A DNA stretch of 5,484 nt from Methanocorpusculum sp. MCE (GCA_003315675.1 NIZU01000084.1:1-5484); one strand, 5' to 3'; counted from the stretch's first letter, positions 1-5,063 are shown. The notes: a model not told the origin generated them from the sequence alone. Translations and numbers: made by a program.

Positions 1-116
1 TGGAGTTCGAGGTCGCGGACCCGTTCCATGAGGTCGGCATAGTCGCGTTCGAGTTCTTCGAGGCGTTTTTCCATGTTTTCCTGGGATGTCATGTATAGGA
101 GATTGGCTACATCCAT
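1..116 (-). CDS. 5' end of a coiled-coil protein (partial; possibly proteasome-activating nucleotidase)
   Basis: Only the first 38 codons are in the window; the gene continues beyond base 1. The start is the ATG at 114-116, because an in-frame TGA lies three codons upstream; an internal Met9 is a possible alternative. From about residue 13 the peptide is a charged heptad-like helix (ENMEKRLEELERDYADLMER), which predicts a coiled coil. A short N-terminal tail followed by such a coil is what archaeal proteasome-activating nucleotidases (PAN, a hexameric AAA+ unfoldase feeding the 20S proteasome) look like, but many other proteins begin this way and no ATPase motif is visible. The G-rich stretch just upstream (GGTGAGGGGG) could serve as a Shine-Dalgarno site. 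The coding region is fairly secure; the identity is a guess. Confidence 0.6.
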   Translation of the reverse strand, partial: MDVANLLYMTSQENMEKRLEELERDYADLMERVRDLEL

Positions 117-180
117 ACCCCCTCACCCCCCCCAAAAAAAGAAGAATACCCATTATTCCTTGACGTTTTTTTTTTAAATT
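117..180 (-). promoter_or_regulatory. Homopolymer-rich leader/promoter region of the 1-116 gene
   Basis: Read on the minus strand, this gap has an A10 run after AATTT (166-180), then T7 (134-140), G8 (126-133), TGA and G5 directly before the start codon. The AATTTAAAAAA part could act as a TATA-like element, placing a start of transcription near 150. The G-rich part may act as ribosome-binding site. There is no clear hairpin. This is inference from composition only. Confidence 0.3.
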
Positions 181-896
181 TACACTCTGTTTTGAATCGT
201 TTTCACCTTATAGATATTATAACAAAATGCAGCCAGCATATTTTTCACTCGTACTCTTTGCAGCGTTGTTACCTTTACCAACCCTGCATGAAAAACATTT
301 TTGATCACTACATAGGGTCTCTCGCCCTTTGATCTCTTCCTACTTATTCGCAGATTTCTCAGTTTATCTCGTATGCCAATGGGATGCCCTCTCGCTCCCC
401 TTTTCATTGTGGCACTATATCCCTTGCATTTTGCTCCCTGATATCCCCGATCCCGATAGACCACTTCTCCTTTTTCTGAGAGGTCCACCTGACTATCATG
501 AACATTTGCCGTGGTGGTTTCAATGCGTCGAATAAGATCGTGCGTCGTATCCATGATGGTATGAAGTTTATAGCCATAGTGCATTTTGCCGTTCTTGGAC
601 ATGATTTTTCCATCTTTATCCCGTCGTGTTTTTGCCTGATCTCCTCGCGGCGTGTCTTTCTTACAATGACCGGGTTCAGCATACACAAACGTTGCATCCT
701 GAATCATACCTTGTTCAATTTTCAGACCTTTCAGGTCAAGTTGTCTCTGAAACTCCTGCCAGACCACTGTATCAACGCCTGATTCGGACATGCGCTCCCG
801 AAATAACCAGATCGTTGAATTGTCGGGTATTTTGTCAGGACAGCCAAGAGTTCGCAAGATCGAATCTTGCTCACCGTTTCGGGCTAACGCCCTCAC
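180..896 (-). CDS. IS5-type transposase, C-terminal DDE catalytic fragment
   Basis: This 238-residue frame can begin at GTG 894-896, but residues 1 to about 16 are encoded by the hairpin insert and are not transposase-like; homology begins at LGCPDKIPDNSTIWLFRERM (residues 17-36). The catalytic triad of an RNase H-like DDE transposase is present: D67 in QDATFV, D134 in ANVHDSQVDLS, and E192 in the R-(3)-E-(6)-K signature formed by R188, E192 and K199. YRDRGYQGAK (147-156) and IRDKLRNLRISRKRSKGERP (175-194) are also typical. It would cut and join IS ends. No internal stop is present, so decay is limited to the insert. With the N-terminal fragment it would make about 310 residues, the normal family length. 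Confidence 0.8.
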   Translation of the reverse strand: MRALARNGEQDSILRTLGCPDKIPDNSTIWLFRERMSESGVDTVVWQEFQRQLDLKGLKIEQGMIQDATFVYAEPGHCKKDTPRGDQAKTRRDKDGKIMSKNGKMHYGYKLHTIMDTTHDLIRRIETTTANVHDSQVDLSEKGEVVYRDRGYQGAKCKGYSATMKRGARGHPIGIRDKLRNLRISRKRSKGERPYVVIKNVFHAGLVKVTTLQRVRVKNMLAAFCYNIYKVKTIQNRV

Positions 897-901
897 TTAC
901 C
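852..901 (-). repeat. ~50-nt double-hairpin insert splitting the transposase
   Basis: Comparison with the expected protein text (SFWH followed by [F/T]LGxPDxIP) shows about 50 extra nucleotides, so the reading frame is displaced. The extra DNA consists of a short hairpin GGGC-GTTA-GCCC (881-892), a spacer of ten bases (871-880), and a perfect 7-bp hairpin GCAAGAT-TCG-ATCTTGC (854-870). Such compact tandem hairpins resemble dispersed palindromic elements of the REP/MITE kind. No second copy occurs in this window, so its repeat nature is inferred. The exact edges could shift by a few bases. Confidence 0.5.
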
Positions 902-1171
902 ATGCCAAAAAGAAAGACGATCATAAATTTCACGTTCAACAGCGAGATCAGACAGATTATACCAGACTTCCAGAAGCTGAATCTTGAACATAAGTATGAC
1001 ATCGACATTGGGATGACCGCCCTTGCCGGATTTATTTGCATACATGGATTCAAGAAGAGGGCGAAACACATCCCAATCAAGTGTTTTACCAACGTCGGAG
1101 AGACGGTCGCCAAGTTTTTCATAACGTTCGTGATATGCCTGGTTGAGACCAAAGCTGCTGAAAGTCCCCAT
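893..1171 (-). CDS. IS5-type transposase, N-terminal fragment
   Basis: This 92-residue frame starts at the ATG 1169-1171 and carries the N-terminal, DNA-binding part of IS5-type transposases (DUF772/InsH N-terminal type). Recognisable family patterns are YEKLGDRLSDVGKTLDWDVF, the segment around residues 35-65 (LLESMYANKSGKGGHPNVDV then ILMFKIQLLEVWYNLSD), and YDRLSFWH at the end. In intact relatives the text continues directly into F/xLGxPDxIPDxTTxWLFRER. Here it runs into a 50-nt insert and stops at a TGA (893-895) two codons after the conserved part. The downstream half begins in another frame with a 4-nt overlap. I see no strong Shine-Dalgarno site. On its own this fragment lacks the whole catalytic domain, so it is most likely non-functional unless the two halves act together. 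Confidence 0.75.
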   Translation of the reverse strand: MGTFSSFGLNQAYHERYEKLGDRLSDVGKTLDWDVFRPLLESMYANKSGKGGHPNVDVILMFKIQLLEVWYNLSDLAVEREIYDRLSFWHGK

Positions 1172-1193
1172 ACATACTACTCAACGTACGAAA

Positions 1194-1207
1194 AGAAAGT
1201 ACTTTCT
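1194..1207. repeat. 14-bp perfect palindrome upstream of the transposase
   Basis: AGAAAGTACTTTCT equals its own reverse complement. It sits 23 bp upstream of the transposase start codon, next to a second small palindrome CGTACG (1185-1190). It could be a protein-binding site or part of the IS end region. Its function is unknown. Confidence 0.3.
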
Positions 1208-1265
1208 GTCAAAAAAAGGTTGTTAGAAATTCTCAATAAGATAATTTGAGTATTATTTCACACAC

Positions 1266-1277
1266 TATTTTATAAAG
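1266..1277 (+). promoter_or_regulatory. TATA box of the solute-binding protein gene
   Basis: The stretch CTATTTTATAAAG is the best archaeal TATA-box match between the IS and the next gene. Archaeal spacing would put the transcription start near 1298, giving a leader of about 42 nt that includes the AGGAG at 1316-1320. The surrounding DNA (1172-1339) contains no other gene that I can support. Confidence 0.45.
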
Positions 1278-1339
1278 ATCATACTGCCGGTTTGGATAGG
1301 AAGTAAGTGATTTATAGGAGATATGAAAATTATTAACAG

Positions 1340-2131
1340 ATGGATAGAAAAGTGTTTTTTGGGGTAATCATAGCCCTTCTTGTTGTATCTGCTGTTCTAA
1401 CAGCAGGCTGTGTCAGTAACCAGACAGAGAAAAAAACGTATATCGTGGGTATCGACGGAGACTACCCGCCGTATTCGTACGTTGATGAAAGCGGTAACTT
1501 CGTCGGATTCGATGTTGAATCGATCCAGTGGATCGCAGAACAGGAAGGATTCAATGTCGATATCAAGGCAGTTGCATGGGATGGCATCATTCCAGCACTT
1601 CTTGCAGGCAAGATCGATATGGTCTACTCAGGAATGACCATCACCCCGGAGCGTGCTGCTCAGGTAACCTTCTCGAAGCCATACCGGAGTGTGGACCTGG
1701 GTGTTGCCGTAAAGAACGGATCTACCGTAACGCTGGACCAGTTTAAAGCCGGAAATCTCACGATCGGTGTCCAGAGAAGCTGCTCTGCTGATCAGTATCT
1801 CCAGAGTGATGCCTTCTTCGGTCAGGCAAAATACGACCAGCTGTTAAAAGACGGAAAGATCAAACTCTACGACACCTTCCCGCAGTCAATGGTCGCTCTG
1901 GAGAACGGACTCGTGCAGGCAGTCATCTTCGATGATGTAAACATCAAAGACTACATCAAAGGCAAAGACGGAATTGTCATGCTCGCTACGATCCCAACCG
2001 GCGAAGAGTATGCCGTGGCTATGAGAAACGGCGACACCGAGCTTCAGAAACTCATTAACGACGGACTCACCAAATTAATGGCTTCCGAGAAATGGAACGA
2101 GCTTAAAGCAAAGTACATTATCGAAGCATAA
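1340..2131 (+). CDS. Amino-acid ABC transporter substrate-binding lipoprotein (family 3)
   Basis: This 263-residue protein belongs to extracellular solute-binding family 3 (SBP_bac_3), which captures polar amino acids outside the membrane and hands them to an ABC permease. Residues 5-22 form a hydrophobic signal segment, followed by the lipobox-like TAGC with Cys24 as likely lipid anchor. Family patterns are DYPPYSYVDESGNFVGFDVE (41-60), SGMTITPERAAQVTFSKPY (97-115; Arg105 is the expected ligand-carboxylate ligand), and VIFDDV (195-200; Asp198/199 fit the ligand amino-group position). Length is normal. The start is bounded by an in-frame TAA at 1334-1336, so ATG 1340 is the first possible; the AGGAG is 19 nt away, unusually far. 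No permease or ATPase gene follows within the window, and a terminator closes the unit. The amino acid bound cannot be told from sequence. Confidence 0.92.
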   Translation: MDRKVFFGVIIALLVVSAVLTAGCVSNQTEKKTYIVGIDGDYPPYSYVDESGNFVGFDVESIQWIAEQEGFNVDIKAVAWDGIIPALLAGKIDMVYSGMTITPERAAQVTFSKPYRSVDLGVAVKNGSTVTLDQFKAGNLTIGVQRSCSADQYLQSDAFFGQAKYDQLLKDGKIKLYDTFPQSMVALENGLVQAVIFDDVNIKDYIKGKDGIVMLATIPTGEEYAVAMRNGDTELQKLINDGLTKLMASEKWNELKAKYIIEA

Positions 2132-2142
2132 TTCGAAGTCAG

Positions 2143-2169
2143 CTGCCAACCTTGGCAGTCTCTTTTTTT
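2143..2169 (+). terminator. Hairpin plus U-tract terminator of the solute-binding protein gene
   Basis: A perfect 7-bp stem, CTGCCAA (2143-2149) against TTGGCAG (2152-2158), is followed after TCTC by seven T (2163-2169). It begins 12 bases after the stop codon. The tiny 2-nt apex would open to a 6-bp stem with a 4-nt loop. Confidence 0.75.
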
Positions 2170-2197
2170 GACGATGTTGCGTCAATTCAAAAATAGA

Positions 2198-2213
2198 TGT
2201 GACATCTGTGACA
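2198..2213. repeat. Tandem TGTGACA pair in the intergenic spacer
   Basis: TGTGACA occurs at 2198-2204 and 2207-2213, a 9-bp period, and the first copy overlaps the small inverted pair GATGT/ACATC. The spacer 2170-2293 between the two convergent genes holds no supported gene. Confidence 0.3.
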
Positions 2214-2247
2214 ATAAATCAAAAAATAACGAGCTTTTGAGCATTGA

Positions 2248-2291
2248 TTTCCTGTCACTTCGAAATTCAAAGTGATAGGATCGACAGGAAA
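2248..2291 (-). terminator. Nested inverted repeat after purE (possible 3' UTR structure/terminator)
   Basis: Outer arms TTTCCTGTC (2248-2256) and GACAGGAAA (2283-2291) are perfect complements over 9 bp. Inner arms TCACTT (2255-2260) and AAGTGA (2270-2275) form a second stem with a 9-nt loop, the two stems sharing two bases, so they partly compete. The structure begins 3 bases after the purE stop. On the minus strand a T-rich stretch (GTTATTTTTTG, about 2220-2230) follows some 20 nt further on, so termination may occur there. Confidence 0.4.
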
Positions 2292-2293
2292 AA

Positions 2294-2683
2294 TTAGTTT
2301 TTGCCAAGAATCCGTGCTGCGAAATGTCCGGCGTTTTCTCCGCCGTCAACCGCCATACAGGCAACCGGGACGCCTTTGGGCATCTGAGCGATAGAGAGGA
2401 GGGCGTCCAGCCCGCCGGCGATCTTGCCGGAGACGGGAACCCCGATCACAGGCTTCTTCGTCCTCGCGGCGACGACCCCCGGAAGAGCCGCCGACATTCC
2501 CGCAATACAGATGAAGATCTGGGCATCCGATGATTTTACATATGCATCCAATTTATCGGCATCGCGGTGAGCGGAGATGAACTGAACATCGAAGGAAATA
2601 TTGTATGATTGAAGAACGGTCGTTGCCTTATCAACGATCGCCTGGTCCGAAACCGAACCGGCTATTACTGCGACTTCTGGCAT
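2294..2683 (-). CDS. purE: PurE, 5-aminoimidazole ribonucleotide carboxylase / N5-CAIR mutase
   Basis: The 129-residue protein starts at ATG 2681-2683, preceded by GAGG nine nucleotides upstream. An open frame extends upstream to 2833 but runs through the promoter and into the neighbouring gene's coding region, so it is rejected. PurE makes 4-carboxy-AIR in cytosolic purine synthesis. Visible family patterns are the phosphate-binding AGSVSD (residues 8-13), the active-site SAHR (37-40, with the general acid/base His39), IAGMSAALPGVVAARTKKPV (60-79), GVPVSGKIAGGLDALLSIAQ (81-100) and MPKGVPVACMAVDGGENAGH (101-120). Two oddities: in bacterial N5-CAIR mutases the loop reads AAHLPG, but here the His is Ala66; and the protein lacks the C-terminal helix, since bacterial PurE is about 160-170 residues. 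No purK is visible. It could therefore be a CO2-using class; this is inference. Confidence 0.93.
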   Translation of the reverse strand: MPEVAVIAGSVSDQAIVDKATTVLQSYNISFDVQFISAHRDADKLDAYVKSSDAQIFICIAGMSAALPGVVAARTKKPVIGVPVSGKIAGGLDALLSIAQMPKGVPVACMAVDGGENAGHFAARILGKN

Positions 2684-2692
2684 CTGATAAAA

Positions 2693-2696
2693 CCTC
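2693..2696 (-). promoter_or_regulatory. Shine-Dalgarno site of purE
   Basis: GAGG on the minus strand, nine nucleotides before the ATG at 2683, supports the short PurE start over the longer open frame. Confidence 0.6.
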
Positions 2697-2704
2697 AATG
2701 GAAT

Positions 2705-2713
2705 TACTATATG
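2705..2713 (+). promoter_or_regulatory. TATA box of the class V aminotransferase gene
   Basis: ACTATATG, centred near 2709, would set the transcription start near 2735, about 12 nt before the ATG at 2748. No Shine-Dalgarno site is present in ACAGACTTTCCC, consistent with a very short leader. Confidence 0.4.
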
Positions 2714-2723
2714 TATGTCTATT

Positions 2724-2735
2724 CTCATATATGTA
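2724..2735 (-). promoter_or_regulatory. TATA box of purE
   Basis: On the minus strand TTACATATATGA, centred near 2729, predicts a start near 2703 and a leader of about 20 nt that just includes the GAGG site. The box lies between the TATA box and start codon of the divergent gene, so the two promoters overlap. Confidence 0.4.
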
Positions 2736-2747
2736 ACAGACTTTCCC

Positions 2748-3878
2748 ATGTATAAAGAAACACTGCTCATGATGCCCGGACCCGTTCCGATGCCGGAAAC
2801 GGTCCGGAATGCAATGACGAAACAGGCGATCAACCACCGGAGTAAGGAGTTTGGCGACTGCTATGCAGATATTGTCAGAGGTCTGAAACCCGTCTTCGGC
2901 ACGAAAAACGATATGCTTGTCCTCTCCGGCTCGGGAACTGCAGGTCAGGAAGCCGCGATCGGCTCGTTTGCCAAAGGCAAGAAGATCGTGTCTCTTGTGA
3001 ATGGAAAGTTCGGAGAGAGACTCGGTCTGATCTCCAAGATCTACGGCGAGACCACGATGTTCGAATCAGAATGGGGACATGCGCTGAATCTCGAAGCCCT
3101 GAAACAGGAACTGGAAAACGGTGCCGAAGTCGTGACCCTCGTCCACAATGAGACGTCCGCCGCGATCCTCAACCCGGCCGAAGAGGTTGGAAAACTCGCA
3201 CGAAAATACGATGCACTGTTCATCCTTGACGCGATCACGTCGATCGGCGGAGATGTCGTGAAGGCCGATGCCTGGGGTGCCGATGTAGCAATCGTCGGAA
3301 GCCAGAAATGTCTTGCAGCCCCCGCAGGACTTGCCGCCGTTTCCGTTTCACAAAGAGCCTGGGACAGACTCTCCGAGAACAGACCGTTCTACCTCGACTT
3401 GAAGAAGGCAAAGAAATCCGCCGACGGCAACCCAATGGAGACCCCGGCAACACCAGCGGTGCCGTTATTCCTCGCACTGCGCGAAGCCTGCAGACTCATC
3501 GAAGAAGAGGGACTCGAAAACAGGATCGCCCGTCACCACAAAATGTCCGGCGCAGTCCGCGCTGCCGGCGAGGCATGGGGACTTTCCCTCGTTCCGCAGG
3601 TTGACGCTCTGCACAAAGCCTCGAACACCGTAACCGGATTCTTCTATCCCGAAGGCGTCGAGGATGCAAAGATCCGCGGGGCCTGCAAAAAGATGGGAAT
3701 CGAGTTTGCCGGCGGGCAGGACAGATTCAAAGGAAAGATTTTCAGAATCGGCAATATGGGTATCATCGATACGCCGGAGATCATCGCGAGCGTTGCAGCC
3801 GTTCAGATGTGCTTCAAAAAAGCCGGCTACAAGCTCGAAGGCGACGGACTTTCCGCAGCAGTCGATATCTTATCCTAA
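2748..3878 (+). CDS. Class V aminotransferase (MJ0959-like: alanine-glyoxylate / phosphoserine-type)
   Basis: A 376-residue PLP enzyme of fold type I, class V. It resembles the methanogen family of MJ0959, which is reported to act as a broad-specificity aspartate/phosphoserine aminotransferase; other relatives are annotated alanine-glyoxylate or serine-pyruvate aminotransferases. Seen in order: MMPGPVPMPETVRNAM (8-23), the cofactor-phosphate loop SGSGTAGQEAA (60-70), VHNETSAAILNP (132-143), ILDAITSIGGD (159-169; Asp161 faces the pyridine nitrogen), the Schiff-base Lys187 in GSQKCLAAPAGLAAVS (184-199), YPEGVEDAKIRG (300-311), and AGGQDRFKGKIFRIGNMGI (321-339; Arg333 expected to bind substrate carboxylate). 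A longer start at 2715 would add 11 residues across the promoter, so 2748 is preferred. It could supply phosphoserine for serine or tRNA-dependent cysteine synthesis, or glycine; substrate is uncertain. Confidence 0.92.
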   Translation: MYKETLLMMPGPVPMPETVRNAMTKQAINHRSKEFGDCYADIVRGLKPVFGTKNDMLVLSGSGTAGQEAAIGSFAKGKKIVSLVNGKFGERLGLISKIYGETTMFESEWGHALNLEALKQELENGAEVVTLVHNETSAAILNPAEEVGKLARKYDALFILDAITSIGGDVVKADAWGADVAIVGSQKCLAAPAGLAAVSVSQRAWDRLSENRPFYLDLKKAKKSADGNPMETPATPAVPLFLALREACRLIEEEGLENRIARHHKMSGAVRAAGEAWGLSLVPQVDALHKASNTVTGFFYPEGVEDAKIRGACKKMGIEFAGGQDRFKGKIFRIGNMGIIDTPEIIASVAAVQMCFKKAGYKLEGDGLSAAVDILS

Positions 3879-3891
3879 CCTTTTTTTCAGA
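3876..3891 (+). terminator. Stop codon plus U-tract terminator of the class V aminotransferase
   Basis: The TAA stop runs straight into CCTTTTTTTCAGA without a preceding hairpin, an archaeal-type oligo-U terminator. The identical 16-base string recurs after the next gene at 5061-5076. Confidence 0.5.
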
Positions 3892-3903
3892 CCAACGTCT
3901 TTC

Positions 3904-3914
3904 CTTAAATATTT
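3904..3914 (+). promoter_or_regulatory. TATA box of the aspartate aminotransferase gene (leaderless)
   Basis: CTTAAATATTT is centred near 3909, 27 bases before the ATG at 3936, so transcription should begin at or within a few bases of the start codon. No Shine-Dalgarno site is found in the intervening AACAGACATAGATAGT. Confidence 0.6.
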
Positions 3915-3935
3915 TGCACAACAGACATAGATAGT

Positions 3936-5063
3936 ATGTTGCCTCTTTCAGAAAACATCGCTGCAGTTCCTCCGTCTGCGACGATGGCGATGAACAACCG
4001 TTCAAAGGAGATGATCGCAAACGGCGTCGATGTCATCAGCCTCGCTGTCGGCGAGCCTGACTTCGCTACACCTGCACATATCACTCAGGCTGCAATAGAC
4101 GCCCTACACCGGGGCGAGACGCATTACGCACCATCCCGGGGAATCCCGGCCCTGACCAAAGCGATCGCCGATAAACTCAATACGGAAAACCATATACCAA
4201 CTGCGCAGAACCGGATCCTCTGTACAAGCGGGGCAAAAGACGCCATAAGAATCACTATGACGGCATGCCTGAATCCCGGTGATGAAGTGATCATTCTTGA
4301 TCCGGCTTGGGTCTCGTATGATCCCTGCATCACCATCGCCCGGGGAAAACCGGTCCACCACTCTCTCAATGAATCCTTTCAGGTCGATGAATCTCTCTAC
4401 GAAAAAATCACCGATAAGACCAAGATGATCATCGTTAACACGCCGTCGAACCCCACCGGTTCGATCCTCGCCCGTTCATCGCTCAGGATCCTTGCCGATG
4501 CCTGCATTGATCAGGACCTGTATTGTCTCTCGGATGAGATCTACGAAAAACTCATTTACGGACAGGAACATGTTTCGATGGGTTCCCTGCCGGATATGGA
4601 CGAACGCACGATCACTATCAACGGATTTTCGAAAGCCTACGCGATGACCGGATGGAGACTTGGCTATATTTCTGCCCCGGAAAGCGTTATCCCGTACATG
4701 GATAAAGTCATGCAGCACTCGGTTGGAAACGTCAATACCTTTGCCATGTGGGGAGGGGTGGCTGCCCTCACGGGTGACCAGACCTGTGTCGAGTCGATGC
4801 GAAAAGAGTTTGAGCAGAGGAAAAAGTATGTCATCGGCAGACTTGCCGGCATGGGACTGAAAACCGCACCGGCAGACGGAGCATTCTATGCATTCATCAA
4901 CTGCGGAGGAGACGACGGAGCAACAGCAAATCTTTGGCTGGACAAAGCCCACGTCGCAGCGACCCCGGGATTTGCTTTCGGAGCTCTTGGTTGGATCAGG
5001 ATTTCCTACGCAGCATCCATGGAACGGCTGGAAGAAGCACTCAACCGGATAGAAAATCTTTAA
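3936..5063 (+). CDS. Aspartate aminotransferase (class I/II, subgroup I-gamma type)
   Basis: A 375-residue PLP enzyme that should interconvert aspartate and 2-oxoglutarate with oxaloacetate and glutamate. Seen in order: LAVGEPDFATPAHI (36-49), HYAPSRGIPALTKAIA (63-78), TSGAKDAI (97-104) for the cofactor phosphate, NTPSNPTGS (168-176; Asn172), LSDEIYEKLIY (198-208; Asp200 and Tyr203), the Schiff-base Lys233 in INGFSKAYAMTGWRLGY (228-244; Arg241 for phosphate), and the substrate-carboxylate Arg355 in WIRISYAAS (353-361). The FGALGWIRIS stretch is a couple of residues shorter than the common FGxxGEGFxRIS form, and the whole protein is slightly short for the family (about 385-400). The gene has its own promoter and terminator, so it is probably a single-gene unit although it follows another aminotransferase by 57 bases. 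An aromatic or broader amino-acid specificity cannot be excluded. Confidence 0.93.
   Translation: MLPLSENIAAVPPSATMAMNNRSKEMIANGVDVISLAVGEPDFATPAHITQAAIDALHRGETHYAPSRGIPALTKAIADKLNTENHIPTAQNRILCTSGAKDAIRITMTACLNPGDEVIILDPAWVSYDPCITIARGKPVHHSLNESFQVDESLYEKITDKTKMIIVNTPSNPTGSILARSSLRILADACIDQDLYCLSDEIYEKLIYGQEHVSMGSLPDMDERTITINGFSKAYAMTGWRLGYISAPESVIPYMDKVMQHSVGNVNTFAMWGGVAALTGDQTCVESMRKEFEQRKKYVIGRLAGMGLKTAPADGAFYAFINCGGDDGATANLWLDKAHVAATPGFAFGALGWIRISYAASMERLEEALNRIENL

Larger units (their letters stand above)
180..1171 (-). mobile_element. IS5-family insertion sequence (core, ends not resolved)
   Basis: Nearly 1 kb of minus strand encodes the two halves of one IS5-type DDE transposase and no other gene, the usual layout of an insertion sequence of about 1.1 kb. 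The given limits are those of the transposase reading frames; the true ends must lie outside them. A weak terminal-repeat candidate is AATACCCATTATTCC near 145 against an imperfect counterpart (AATACTCAAATTATC on the minus strand, 1254 downwards), but it needs gaps and I see no flanking target duplication. The element lies between two oppositely oriented genes and does not visibly interrupt one. Confidence 0.75.

Noticed and set aside
1..153. Alternative frame from an ATG at 151-153 through the G8 tract to the window edge
   Set aside because: The peptide is Pro/Arg/Gly-rich without family likeness, whereas the other frame gives a clean coiled coil. A slip into the coiled-coil frame would meet a TGA directly after the G8 run.
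626..1249. Long plus-strand open frame of 207 codons across the IS
   Set aside because: It is antisense to the transposase, which has clear DDE motifs; the plus-strand peptide has no recognisable domain and no promoter.
145..1254. Possible terminal inverted repeats of the IS (AATACCCATTATTCC near 145 versus the minus strand from 1254)
   Set aside because: The match needs gaps after the first eight bases, other alignments rest only on T-runs, and there is no matching target duplication, so I do not fix the IS ends on it.
2216..2296. Riboswitch or small RNA gene in the 2170-2293 spacer
   Set aside because: The only structure is the nested inverted repeat at the purE 3' end; no known riboswitch core, K-turn or box C/D pair could be recognised.
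2715..2747. Longer start of the class V aminotransferase (11 extra residues)
   Set aside because: It would overlap the predicted TATA boxes, and the extra residues are not family-like.
2684..2833. Upstream extension of the purE frame to a Met at 2833
   Set aside because: It covers the promoter region and antisense coding DNA of the aminotransferase; family homology and the GAGG site both begin at 2683.
4476..4952. Minus-strand open frame of 158 codons inside the aspartate aminotransferase gene
   Set aside because: It is a shadow of a strongly conserved gene, with no start signals and a low-likeness peptide.
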